Source of the DNA: Cepaea hortensis
Lineage: Eukaryota > Mollusca > Gastropoda > Stylommatophora > Helicidae
Direction: 5' to 3'
Assembly (NCBI GenBank): GCA_963921405.1
Contig: OY992892.1
Location: forward strand, 61,730,580 to 61,794,579
DNA: 64,000 bases
Part shown: one piece after another, positions 9,530 through 20,861 of the stretch
How positions within the stretch are numbered: position 1 is the stretch's first letter
How the letters are laid out: every line of letters starts with the position of its first letter
Translations under genes and position numbers: made by a program
The notes under the pieces: generated by a model
What the model was told of the DNA's origin: nothing
The model's input: only the letters and a program-made list of their open reading frames with translations
Databases searched by the model: none

Positions 9530-10345
9530 GGTGAGCGACTATATACCATTAAGTTTGCAGATGACTAACCATCAGAATTAAAGAAGGAAAAAAGAAATCA
9601 CTAAAACATTGTTCACCAAAATCAATGACATTGTCACAGCAGCTGGCCCAAAGATAAATGCTAGTAAAACAATAGCGATGTTAAAGGAAAATGCTGAGCA
9701 ATTATGTGCCATCAAGTTTGTAGATGATAATGCCATCATAGAAGAAGCAAAGATACATGTTAGTAAAGCAATAGTGAAGTTAAAACCAACGGTGAGCGAC
9801 TATGTGCCATCAAGTTAGCAGATGATAAAGTTATCACAGAAGAAGCAGAAATAAATGTTAGTAAAACAAGAGTGATGTAATTGCCAAACAAACAAAAAGC
9901 GTACATATCAGCACTGAGGGAAAGGCCATTGAACAAGTATATAATATTTCTTATTTGGCCAAATCAATGCACAGGATGCAAATGTGTAACTGAGATTAGA
10001 TGTAATATTGACGCAGCCAAACAAATATTATGGGAGAAACCAAAATATTTCTGATGTGAAATAATATCAATGCTGAGCCATGGAAAAGAATTATCACTTC
10101 CCATATATATAGTTCACTAAAAGAAAGAGACAAACAATGTTCTTTAGTCACATAAGAAGAAAACATTGGAAAATATTGTGACGACTGGAAAGATCTGCAA
10201 TAGAAGAGATGGTGGCAGACAGAGAAATGAACCTGGATGGCCTGAGACACTGGCATGTAGGAATATCATCAACATAAATAATCCAGAACACCAAGGACTG
10301 AGATATGTGGAGATAAATGCCTATGCCATTTAGCAGGACACATGA
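9530..10345 (+). pseudogene. Decayed LINE reverse transcriptase to 3' tail
   Basis: In the plus strand a broken frame reads IKFADD (motif C), KINDIVTAAGPKINASKT (thumb start), then a DAAKQILW segment, HGKELSLPIY and a basic tail with VTTGKICNRR and GLRHWH. This is the order of an RTE-type reverse transcriptase and C-terminus. Stops and frameshifts are frequent. The piece between motif C and the thumb is present as about three tandem degenerate repeats (see findings). Confidence 0.65.
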
Positions 10346-10737
10346 TGATTATGATATATGGTCTATGGAAGCAAAAAGAGAGCATTGGCTAGCATGCTTG
10401 CTTGTTTTACATTTGTACCGATATGAAAACTCTAATTATACAGTCATGCATTGAGATCAACTAAGATGTCAAAAACTATACTTATTGAAACAGTTCTAGG
10501 AACAAGACAAAAAGAGAAGTATCACAATTTTTCTAGGCAGATAATATTTAAAAAACTGGACAGGAAAACCCTGGTAGAAAGAGAAATTCTGAAAGAGACA
10601 CATACATGTGAAAGCAAGCCATACAGAGTCCAACAGGGGGCAGCGTTCTAAGAGCCTTCAAGCTATGCAAGGTATGGGAGAAGATGAAGTTAAATATGCA
10701 CTGCTGATATTTCACAGCTTGCAATCAGAAACCTCAC

Positions 10738-10863
10738 CTTTTCTCCTTTTGTTCCGTTCAGTCCAGGGGCTCCAACTTCCCCTCGAGGCCCAACTGGGCC
10801 AGGTTGTCCAGGAAATCCTGGCTCACCAGGAAGTCCTGAAAAACCTCGTACCCCATCATATCC
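10738..10863 (-). CDS. Collagen IV-like exon, uninterrupted Gly-X-Y
   Basis: The exon is 126 bp, phase 0 to 0, 42 codons. The acceptor is CTGACAG before GGATAT and the donor GTGAG is at 10737-10733. It reads GYDGVRGFSGLPGEP at the start and GLNGTKGEK at the end, with every third residue glycine. It joins in frame to exon 12788-12940 upstream and 6026-6184 downstream. Its acceptor lies about 20 bp from the start of the 39-bp satellite. Confidence 0.92.
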
Positions 10864-10879
10864 CTGTCAGAGACACATA

Positions 10880-11690
10880 AATATGAGTATCAGACAAGGA
10901 CATACATCAGACACACAACATATGAGTATCAGACAAGGACATAAATCAGACACACAACATATGAGTATCAGACAAGGACATACATCAGACACACAACATA
11001 TGAGTATCAGACAAGGACATACATCAGACACACAACATATGAGTATCAGACAAGGACATACATCAGACACAACATGAGATCAGACAAGGACATACATCAG
11101 ACACAACATATGAGCATCAGACAAGGACATACATCAGACACACAACATATGAGTATCAGACAAGGACATACATCAGACACAATATATTTGTATCAGACAA
11201 GGGCATACATCAGACACACGACATATGAGTATCAGACAAGGACATACATCAGACACAACATATGAGTATCAGACAAGGACATACATCAGACACAACATAT
11301 GAGTATCAGACAAGGACATACATCAGAAACAACATATGAGTATCAGACAAGGACATACATCAGACACACAACATATGAGTATCAGACAAGGACATACATC
11401 AGACACACAACATATGAGTATCAGACAAGGACATACATCAGACACAACATATGAGTATCAGACAAGGACATACATCAGACACAATATATTTGTATCAGAC
11501 AAGGGCATACATCAGACACACGACATATGAGTATCAGACAAGGACATACATCAGACACAACATATGAGTATCAGACAAGGACATACATCAGACACAACAT
11601 ACGAGTATCTGACAAGGACATACATCAGACACAACATATGAGTATCTGACAAGGATTTACATCAGACACACAACATATGTAGGTTCACAC
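10880..11690. repeat. 39-bp satellite array
   Basis: About 21 tandem units of 39 bp (some 37 bp), each starting ATGAGTATCAGACAAGGACA. Units of 39 bp leave the plus-strand frame open (MSIRQGHTSDTQH repeated), but length changes break it. The array sits inside the intron upstream of exon 10738-10863. The variant ATATATTTGTATCAGAC recurs at about 11180 and 11485, showing duplication of blocks of several units. Confidence 0.95.
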
Positions 11691-11775
11691 TTCAGATTTC
11701 TCTTTCTCTCGCATACATACATGCATGTACATGCACCCATACCCACAAAATCAGCATACACTATGTAAATTACAC

Positions 11776-12490
11776 AAATAACAGACCCTTTGCAGAAAGT
11801 AGCTCTCATCACTGCGGCCAACAACAACAACAATAAAGATCTGTTGCCAGTTCTCCTACCGTTTCATGCCCAGGGTGGCGTTAGTGTTCAGTGTCCACCT
11901 TCATGTTAGTTGGCATATGTTTTAGTTTAGTTTAGTCGACGGATCAACATCATGGCACATGGGTGTAACCCAAAAGTGTTCCGTTCTACTCCTAACTCAA
12001 GCCTGAGTCCGGAGAATCTCAGCTCAGTACATGAACTCTGTAGCACTGGCGAGGATCCTGAAATATTTTGGGTTGATTTTTAACTCACAATTTTGCCCGG
12101 GCAGTGCTGTTAGCTACTCTTTTTCGATGTCCAACTGCCAATGGATTTTTTACATGCGCAACAATACATATGGGCATTTGATCTCATTACCCAGAGACCA
12201 GGGGAAATTTTGTTAGTAGAAGTTCACTGAGGCTTGAACCCGGGACCTCCAGCACTCCTTGCGGACACCATACATCGAGACCACTCAGCCCCCTAGTTGA
12301 CATATACCTTCCATCACTGTTCTTCCTAGGCCACAGTGACGTTAACATGGCCAAAGCATTTGAGTTTTTTAAATATGGTGCTGATTATTAGCCAGTTTTC
12401 TTCTTTATTCAAATATTATGGAATGTTATTCTTGATCTTATTCTTGATCCATAGTATTCTAAGAATCTTTCCATAACATTTAAATTAAAA
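11776..12490 (-). repeat. Old dispersed repeat split by a SINE
   Basis: The left part (11776-11907) and right part (12306-12490) together match 640-850: TTTGCAGAA, GCCAGTT, CATGCCC, TTCATGTTAGT on the left and AGTATTCTAAGAATC, CATAACATTTAAATT on the right. The SINE at 11919-12294 splits it. Probably a degenerate LINE fragment. Confidence 0.5.
11919..12294 (-). mobile_element. tRNA-derived SINE (family 3) with target duplication
   Basis: On the minus strand it begins GGGGGCTGAGTGGTCTCGAT (A-box-like) and has GGGTTCAAGCC (B-box-like) 45 bases later. It ends in a CTAAACTAAACTAAAA tail. The flanking AGTTGGCATAT (11908-11918) and AGTTGACATAT (12295-12305) agree at 10 of 11 positions and are read as the target-site duplication. 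The SINE is about 376 bp and noncoding. Confidence 0.85.
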
Positions 12491-12787
12491 AACCTTGATT
12501 TTCTACTTTAGTGATTGTAATACAGTCAATGACTGACACAGTAAAGATACATGGTCTCAAAATATTTTATTTTGTATACAAAATTAGGTGAGAACACTTG
12601 GATAAAGTCCATGAGAATGGACGGACAGTCTAATATGAAGAAGGATATGCAATGAGGACACACATTAAGAAAATAAATACAGCAAAGGAAATCTAAAAAC
12701 AAAAAACCTGTGAACAAAAATACGAATAATAACTACTGGTCAAGACCACATAGGCAGGACATACATAAAAACTGATGAAAATCTTAC

Positions 12788-12940
12788 CTGATCTTCTTTT
12801 TGTCCTTGTATACCAGGTAATCCTGGCTGTCCTGCAAAGCCAGGTTCACCAGGTGGACCTCTCAGTCCTTGAATGCCTTGTGGTCCTACTGGCCCTTGAG
12901 GTCCTGGCAAGCCTGGTGGTCCTTGCACCCCACGAACATT
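12788..12940 (-). CDS. Collagen IV-like exon with one Gly-to-Glu position
   Basis: The exon is 153 bp, phase 0 to 0, 51 codons. The acceptor is TATTACAG and the donor GTAAG is at 12787-12783. After NVR it is pure Gly-X-Y (GVQGPPGLPGPQGPVG onward) until the end, GIQGQKEDQ. The Glu codon GAA at 12794-12796 stands where glycine is expected, because the next exon resumes GYDGVRG in register. It joins in frame after SGSFPE of exon 18880-19062. Confidence 0.92.
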
Positions 12941-13179
12941 CTGTAATAAAAAAGACAATGATGCTTGTTTCTAAACTAGCTACAGCAGATGATTAAGAAA
13001 TGTACATTTTTGTAAATTATCTAGCACCTATTTTACAAAACGAAATCAATAAGTAAATTACAAATAGATATATTTTAAATAAATAAATGAGATATGCACC
13101 TAAACATGATTTATTACATCACTTAAATTTCCCAGTATTTCTCAACACAATATGCATCAACATTGATTTTTTAAAGTTA

Positions 13180-13365
13180 GTTGCATGTCCTTTACAAATG
13201 TCACAGTTAAACCCAGAATTTTTCTGGCTATTTGTGATTTCTTGGCAAACTTATGTTCAGTAGTTTGCCATTGCTTTCTGAATGACCAGCACTCATACCA
13301 TTGAATGAAAACCAGCACAAGGCAGCCTGCTGCCAAATGCTGGCTATCAGCATTGATATATTTAT
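13180..13365 (-). repeat. SINE-like dispersed repeat (family 4)
   Basis: This sequence (GTTAGTTGCATGTCCTTTAC, GTTTGCCATTGCTTTCTGAA, CTGCTGCCAAAT) recurs at 22395-22690 and 29440-29660, with a copy in the duplication. In the longest copy the minus strand shows a TTCAAGATCCC B-box-like sequence, so it may be a tRNA-derived SINE. Truncated here. Confidence 0.55.
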
Positions 13366-13504
13366 TTAATCACTGTACTGTACTACCACTTCACAACTTG
13401 CAGCACGGAAGTACATGCTCTGTCAGCAAAGTACTTGATAATGATATGCTGAAAGATGTCTTGAATTTTTGATGTCATGTTTTGTAAGACATTCCATACT
13501 TCTG

Positions 13505-13890
13505 AGCCAGTCATCCATCCAGCCATCATGTGCCATGCCGATAAGCATGGGCGGCCATGTTTTGCCATCTCACTCGATCACCAGAGTCTTGGATCAGCTC
13601 TGTGTTCCTGTCTTGACCATGCCACATGGCCAAGCCATCCAGGTATTTACTTCTCAGTCTTCCCCTTGGTCTGTTCCCTTCGATCTTGCCAGTTGTCACC
13701 AAGTTTTCCAATTCATTTCTTCTCGTAACAAACAATATTGACTGTCTATGTCTAAAGTCTCTAATCAGTTTACAATCTTCATTTTTTCTTGAAGAACTTG
13801 TTCATTGGTTTTTCTGTCTGTCCATGGTATTTTTTGAATTTTTCTCAGAAACCACATTTCCACACCCATCAGATGTCAGTCATCAGTACA
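13505..13890 (-). mobile_element. RTE LINE 3' fragment
   Basis: The minus strand has NELENLVTTGKIEGNRPRGR and YLDGLAMWHGQDRNTEL, identical in layout to the C-terminus of the RTE at 2112-5336, then upstream KMQ/PWTDRKTN-like remnants. Several indels. The tandem TGAT tail is missing or degraded to ATCCATCCAGCCATC at 13505-13525. Confidence 0.8.
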
Positions 13891-13924
13891 GTTTAAAGTA
13901 AAGATTCCAAAGCAAATACTGTTG

Positions 13925-16900
13925 TTGAGGTGTGAAGTGTTTGGCCTTCACATATTCTATGCTACAACATATGAGGTGGGGTGTGAAGTGTTTGGCCTTC
14001 ACATTTTCTATGCCACAACATATGAGGTGGGGTGTGAAGTGTTTGGCCTTCACATATTCTACATCACAACATATGAGGTGGGGTGTGAAGTGTCTGGCCT
14101 TCACATATTCTATGCTACAACATATGAGGTGGGGTGTGAAGTGTTTGGCCTTCACATATTCTACATCACAACATATGAGGTGAGGTGTGAAGTGTTTGGC
14201 CTTCACATATTCTACATCGCAACATATGAGGTGGGGTGTGAAGTGTCTGGCCTTCACATATTCTATGCTACAACATATGAGGTGAGGTGTGAAGTGTTTG
14301 GCCTTCACATATTCTACATCACAACATATGAGGTGGGGTGTGAAGTGTCTGGCCTTCACATATTCTATGCTACAACATATGATGTGGGGTGTGAAGTGTT
14401 TGGCCTTCACATATTCTATGCTACAACATATGAGGTGAGGTGTGAAGTGTTTGGCCTTCACATATTCTATGCTACAACATATGAGGTGAGGTGTGAAGTG
14501 TTTGGCCTTCACATTTTCTATGCTACAACATATGATGTGGGGTGTGAAGTGTCTGGCCTTCACATATTCTATGCTACAACATATGATGTGGGGTGTGAAG
14601 TGTTTGGCCTTCACATATTCTATGCTACAACATATGAGGTGAGGTGTGAAGTGTTTGGCCTTCACATTTTCTATGCCACAACATATGAGGTGGGGTGTGA
14701 AGTGTATGGCCTTCACATATTCTACATCACAACATATGAGGTGGGGTGTGAAGTGTCTGGCCTTCACATATTCTATGCTACAACATATGAGGTGGGGTGT
14801 GAAGTGTTTGGCCTTCACATATTCTATGCTACAACATATGAGGTGGGGTGTGAAGTGTCTGGCCTTCACATATTCTATGCTACAACATATGAGGTGGGGT
14901 GTGAAGTGTTTGGCCTTCACATATTCTACACCACAACATATGAGGTGAGGTGTGAAGTGTTTGGCTTTCACATATTCTACATCACAATATATGAGGTGGG
15001 GTGTGAAGTGTCTGGCCTTCACATATTCTACATCTTAACATATGAGGTGGGGTGTGAAGTGTTTGGCCTTCACATATTCTATGCCACAACATATGAGGTG
15101 GGGTGTGAAGTGTTTGGCCTTCACATATTCTATGCCACAACATATGAGGTGGGGTGTGAAGTGTTTGGCCTTCACATATTCTATTCCACAACATACGAGG
15201 TGGGGTGTGAAGTGTTTGGCCTTCACATATTCTATGTCACAAGAAATGAGGTGGGGTGTGAAGTGTTTGGCCTTCACATATTCTATTCCACAACATATGA
15301 GGTGGGGTGTGAAGTGTTTGGCCTTCACATATTCTATTCCACAACATATGAGGTGGGGTGTGAAGTGTTTGGCCTTCACATATTCTATGCCACAACATAG
15401 GTGGGGTGTGAAGTGTTTGGCCTTCACATATTCTATTCCACAACATATGAGGTGGGGTGTGAAGTGTTTGGCCTTCACATATTCTATGCTACAACATATG
15501 AGGTGGGGTGTGAAGTGTTTGGCCTTCACATATTCTATGCCACAACATAGGTGGGGTGTGAAGTGTCTGGCCTTCACATATTCTATGCCACAACATAGGT
15601 GGGGTGTGAAGTGCCTGGCCTTCACATATTCTATGCCACAACATAGGTGGGGTGTGAAGTGTTTGGCCTTCACATATTCTATGCTACAACATATGAGGTG
15701 GGGTGTGAAGTGTTTGGCATTCACATATTCTATGTCACAACATATGAGGTGGGGTGTGAAGTGTTTGTCCTTCACATATTCTACATCACAACATATGAGG
15801 TGAGGTGTGAAGTGTTTGGCCTTCACATATTCTACACCACAACATATGAGGTGGGGTGTGAAGTGTATGGCCTTCACATATTCTACATCACAACATATGA
15901 GGTGGGGTGTGAAGTGTCTGGCCTTCACATATTCTATGCTACAACATATGAGGTGGGGTGTGAAGTGTTTGGCCTTCCCATATTCTACATCACAACATAT
16001 GAGGTGAGGTGTGAAGTGTCTGGCCTTCACATATTCTATATCACAACATATGAGGTGGGGTGTGAAGTGTTTGGCCTTCACATATTCTATGCTACAACAT
16101 ATGAGGTGGGGTGTGAAGTGTCTGGCCTTCACATATTCTATGCTACAACATATGAGGTGGGGTGTGAAGTGTTTGGCCTTCACATATTCTACACCACAAC
16201 ATATGAGGTGAGGTGTGAAGTGTTTGGCTTTCACATATTCTACATCACAATATATGAGGTGGGGTGTGAAGTGTCTGGCCTTCACATATTCTACATCTTA
16301 ACATATGAGGTGGGGTGTGAAGTGTTTGGCCTTCACATATTCTATGCCACAACATATGAGGTGGGGTGTGAAGTGTTTGGCCTTCACATATTCTACATCA
16401 CAACATATGAGGTGGGGTGTGAAGTGTCTGGCCTTCACATATTCTATGCTACAACATATGATGTGGGGTGTGAAGTGTTTGGCCTTCACATATTCTATGC
16501 TACAACATATGAGGTGAGGTGTGAAGTGTTTGGCCTTCACATATTCTATGCTACAACATATAAGGTGAGGTGTGAAGTGTTTGGCCTTCACATTTTCTAT
16601 GCTACAACATATGATGTGGGGTGTGAAGTGTCTGGCCTTCACATATTCTATGCTACAACATATGATGTGGGGTGTGAAGTGTTTGGCCTTCACATATTCT
16701 ATGCTACAACATATGAGGTGAGGTGTGAAGTGTTTGGCCTTCACATTTTCTATGCCACAACATATGAGGTGGGGTGTGAAGTGTATGGCCTTCACATATT
16801 CTACATCACAACATATGAGGTGGGGTGTGAAGTGTCTGGCCTTCACATATTCTATGCTACAACATATGAGGTGGGGTGTGAAGTGTTTGGCCTTCCCATA

Positions 16901-18297
16901 TTCTACATCACAACATATGAGGTGAGGTGTGAAGTGTCTGGCCTTCACATATTCTATATCACAACATATGAGGTGGGGTGTGAAGTGTTTGGCCTTCACA
17001 TATTCTATGCTACAACATATGAGGTGGGGTGTGAAGTGTCTGGCCTTCACATATTCTATGCTACAACATATGAGGTGGGGTGTGAAGTGTTTGGCCTTCA
17101 CATATTCTACACCACAACATATGAGGTGAGGTGTGAAGTGTTTGGCTTTCACATATTCTACATCACAATATATGAGGTGGGGTGTGAAGTGTCTGGCCTT
17201 CACATATTCTACATCTTAACATATGAGGTGGGGTGTGAAGTGTTTGGCCTTCACATATTCTATGCCACAACATATGAGGTGGGGTGTGAAGTGTTTGGCC
17301 TTCACATATTCTATGCCACAACATATGAGGTGGGGTGTGAAGTGTTTGGCCTTCACATATTCTATTCCACAACATACGAGGTGGGGTGTGAAGTGTTTGG
17401 CCTTTACATATTCTATGTCACAAGAAATGAGGTGGGGTGTGAAGTGTTTGGCCTTCACATATTCTATTCCACAACATATGAGGTGGGGTGTGAAGTGTTT
17501 GGCCTTCACATATTCTATTCCACAACATATGAGGTGGGGTGTGAAGTGTTTGGCCTTCACATATTCTATGCCACAACATAGGTGGGGTGTGAAGTGTTTG
17601 GCCTTCACATATTCTATTCCACAACATATGAGGTGGGGTGTGAAGTGTTTGGCCTTCACATATTCTATGCTACAACATATGAGGTGGGGTGTGAAGTGTT
17701 TGGCCTTCACATATTCTATGCCACAACATAGGTGGGGTGTGAAGTGTCTGGCCTTCACATATTCTATGCCACAACATAGGTGGGGTGTGAAGTGCCTGGC
17801 CTTCACATATTCTATGCCACAACATAGGTGGGGTGTGAAGTGTTTGGCCTTCACATATTCTATGCCACAACATATGAGGTGGGGTGTGAAGTGTTTGGCA
17901 TTCACATATTCTATGTCACAACATATGAGGTGGGGTGTGAAGTGTTTGTCCTTCACATATTCTACATCACAACATATGAGGTGAGGTGTGAAGTGTTTGG
18001 CCTTCACATATTCTACACAACATATGAGGTGGGGTGTGAAGTGTTTGGCCTTAACATATTCTACATCACAACATATGAGGTGAGGTGTGAAGTGTCTGGC
18101 CTTCACATATTCTACATCACAACATATGAGGTGGGGTGTGAAGTGTCTGGCCTTCACATATTCTACATCACAACATATGAGGTGGGATGTGAAGTGTTTG
18201 GCCTTCACATATTCTACATCACAACATATGAGGTGGGGTGTGAACTGTTTGGCCTTCACATATTCTACGCTACAACATATGAGGTGGGGTGTCTAGT
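13925..18297. repeat. 51-bp satellite array with higher-order repeats
   Basis: About 85 tandem units of 51 bp, each built around GTGTGAAGTGTTTGGCCTTC and an ACAACATATGAGGTGGGG linker. A few units are 48 bp (linker ACATAGGTGGGG), so length changes are multiples of three. Because 51 equals 17 codons, long frames stay open on both strands (about 490 and 640 codons on plus, 300-416 codons on minus), all simple repeats of a 17-residue unit. Blocks repeat at 918, 1263 and 2181 bp: the rare variant CTACATCTTAACATATGAGG occurs at 15028, 16291 and 17209. Each unit contains the inverted repeat TGTGAAG/CTTCACA. It lies within the collagen intron between exons 18880-19062 and 12788-12940. I do not call it coding. 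Confidence 0.97.
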
Positions 18298-18344
18298 TCC
18301 CTTCCTTGTGGTCTTTCCTTCCCAGACAATCCCTAGAAATATGT

Positions 18345-18708
18345 GAAAATTGTCTGATACCATTTTGATGAGGCTGGGGTGACCCCACAGAAAATTGTCT
18401 GATACCATTTTGATGAGGCTGGGGTGACCCCACAGAAAATTGTCTGATACCATTTTGGTGAGGCTGGGGTGACCCCACAGAAAATTGTCTGATATCATTT
18501 TGATGAGGCTGGGGTGACCCCACAGAAAATTGTCTGATACCATTTTGATGAGGCTGGGGTGACCCCACAGAAAATTGTCTGATACCATTTTGATGAGGCT
18601 GGGGTGACCCCACAGAAAATTGTCTGATACCATTTTGATGAGGCTGGGGTGACCCCACAGAAAATTGTCTGATACCATTTTGGTGAGGCTGGGGTGACCC
18701 CACAGAAA
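18345..18708. repeat. 45-bp satellite array, 8 units
   Basis: Eight nearly identical units starting GAAAATTGTCTGATACCATT and ending in GGGGTGACCCCACA. Each carries the 13-bp interrupted palindrome TGGGGTGACCCCA. It directly follows the 51-bp array, separated by about 50 bp of unrelated sequence. Confidence 0.96.
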
Positions 18709-18715
18709 AAAAGTG

Positions 18716-18806
18716 ATAAGAAAGAAAATAACCCTGCCTCTTCTGGGAGCTTGAACCCAGACCATTCTCCTGATAGGCAAGTGTACTAGCTACTATGCCA
18801 CCCCAG
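18716..18806 (-). mobile_element. tRNA-like SINE head (family 2 related)
   Basis: On the minus strand GGGGTGGCATAGTAGCTAGT, CTTGCCTATCAGGAG and TGGGTTCAAGCTCCCAG read as an A box, anticodon-arm region and B box of a tRNA-like sequence. The layout is similar to the head at 5405. No body was identified, because the 45-bp satellite begins about 8 bp further on. Not a functional tRNA gene by eye. Confidence 0.55.
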
Positions 18807-18879
18807 TATAGAGTTTGCATTAGTATTAATTATTATGCAGTACACACATAAATACAACTGCTATTACTGACAACGTTAC

Positions 18880-19062
18880 CTCAGGAAAACTACCACTGCC
18901 ATCTTCGTTATCAAATATAGAAGAAAAGGAGCTGGTTCCCGGGCCTGGTGGGCCTGGAGGGCCAGGAGGTCCAACTGGCCCAAGAAAACCAGGAATTCCA
19001 GCAATGCCGTCAATGCCCGGCTGCCCTCTTTCACCATCACGGCCAGGAAAACCTGGTACACC
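18880..19062 (-). CDS. Collagen IV-like exon with long Ser/acidic interruption
   Basis: The exon is 183 bp, phase 0 to 0, 61 codons. Acceptor CTTTTCAG, donor GTAAC at 18879-18875. Residues 1-42 are Gly-X-Y (GVPGFPGRDGERGQPG at the start, GPPGPPGPPG later). Residues 43-61 form a 19-residue interruption rich in Ser and acidic residues (SSFSSIFDNEDGSGSFPE). Such long interruptions are usual in type IV collagens. Joins GAIGEP of exon 23144-23215 upstream and NVRGVQG of exon 12788-12940 downstream in frame. Confidence 0.92.
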
Positions 19063-19479
19063 CTGAAAAGTTCAGAGTAATTTGTTGTTAAGTTATCATT
19101 ATCATCATCTTCAGGTTAGTCAGTCAGGTAAGGCTGGCATTGCAGTTGCAAGATAATTCATGTCACTTTACTGTTGTTAGGAACTCTCTTCAGTGCAGAG
19201 CATCTCTGAAGCCTCTGTCCTTGCATTCTTGTGTGATGTAGTTGATTTTGGAAGTTCTTTTTCCCTCTGCCCATGAGTTTCCCCTCCAATATTTTTAACA
19301 TGTTTCATTTTGTGACTAAGCCAAGACAGCCTACTTTTTTTTTTTTAATATAGAAGTTGAATAAATGCAAAATATAATTGAGAATCTCAACAAAAAGAAA
19401 CACACTGACACAGATACAGCGAAAATTTTAAAGATAGTCTTGATCAACGAACAACAAAAAGAATACTGAGCTGGAAATC

Positions 19480-20095
19480 TGAAGTATCACAATCACAAAA
19501 ACAGAACTATCACAGTTACAGAAACTGATGTATCACAAAAACAGAAACTGAAGTATCACAAAAACAGAAACTGATGTATTACAATCACAGAAACTGAACT
19601 ATCACTGTTACAGAAACTGAAGTATCACAATTACAAAAACTGAACTATCACAAAAACAAAAACTGAAGTATCACAAAAACAGAACTATCACAACCACAGA
19701 AACAGAACTATCACAGTTACAGAAACTGAAGTATCACAATTACAAAAACTGAACTATCACAGTTACAGAAACTGATGTATCACAAAAACAGAAACTGAAG
19801 TATCACAATCACAGAAACTGAAGTATCACAATCACAGGACCTGAAGTATCACTGTAACAGAAACTGAAAAATCACAATCACAGAAACTGAAGAATCAAAA
19901 TCACAGAAACGGAAGTATCACAGTTATAGAAACTGAAGTGTCACAATCACATAAACTGAAGTATCACAATAACATACACTGAAGTATCACAGTCACAGAA
20001 ACTGAAGTATCACAATCACAGAAACTGAAGTATCACAATCACATAAACTGAAGTATCACAATAACAGAAACTGAAGTATCACAGTTACAGAAAGT
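19480..20095. repeat. 23-bp satellite array
   Basis: Roughly 26 degenerate units of about 23 bp of the form GAAACTGAAGTATCACAATC. Units vary (GTTACAG, AAAACAG, GAACTATCAC), so the array is older than the 39-, 45- and 51-bp arrays. Confidence 0.9.
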
Positions 20096-20239
20096 AATCC
20101 ACACTGTGCAACGAACACTATCAAGTTTGCTAGTAATATTTTATTTTCATTCAACAGTCAACCCCCCTTTTTTCAATATTTTCTGTTAAATACTCATATT
20201 TGTCAATAACTGCCTCTTTCCCCAATGTCTTGTATTAAT

Positions 20240-20645
20240 GTTTTCATTTGATATCTTTTCTGTCCAGCTCACTCTTTGCAATCTCTGATAGCACATTTCA
20301 AAAGATATTAAGATATTATTTTGTAATTAAATTTGTTTCTTAGGGTTTTGAGTCCAAGATTCAGAGCTACATAGTGCTAAAGACCACATATGTATAGTGG
20401 TTATTCTTTTCTGTAGCTCAGTATTGATGCTGCTTCATGTTATAAATGTTTGTTTCTCCCGGGATGCTTGTTTGTCTGCTGTGATTCTAGATGTTATTCC
20501 AACTGAATTGTGAACATCCTCTGTAATGATCTGGCCCAGATAGGAAAACTTCTGCACTTTTTCAATGATCTTCATTGTGTTGTTCAGTTTTTCAGTTACA
20601 CAGGACTAATTCAGTATACATTTTAATATTTATCAGAAAAACTTC
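20240..20645 (-). pseudogene. Decayed LINE reverse-transcriptase C-terminal fragment
   Basis: Read on the minus strand, broken frames give KKFSYLGQIITEDVHNSVG (the YLG thumb motif), then GITSRITADKQASREKQTF, as in RTE-like LINEs. Many stops. Not the same family as 2112-5336. Confidence 0.5.
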
Positions 20646-20861
20646 ATTTTTTAATTACTTCATTAACTCAATTATTATTCCAAAAGTAGCTCACCGACCC
20701 TGCAATGCAGCCATATTCTATTTATTTTAGCATAATTAAAAACATACTGATTTGATCTGCAGAATCAAAACTAGTTTTGTTAAAATCATAAACTTGGATT
20801 TAATCTGAGAATCTGTCCCCCACTTCACTAGATAATAAAGAGAATTCTACAAACCTATTTA

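Noticed and set aside
10883..11530. Regular repeats as a possible CRISPR array
   Set aside because: Repeats are contiguous tandem units without unique spacers, and the setting is an animal intron.
15647..17581. 644-codon plus-strand frame (and 300-490-codon frames on both strands nearby)
   Set aside because: All are translations of the 51-bp satellite, open because the unit length is a multiple of three. Frames on both strands cannot all be coding, and none has splice or promoter support.
18716..18806. Functional tRNA gene
   Set aside because: A and B boxes are visible, but a clean acceptor stem could not be paired and the block looks like a SINE head.
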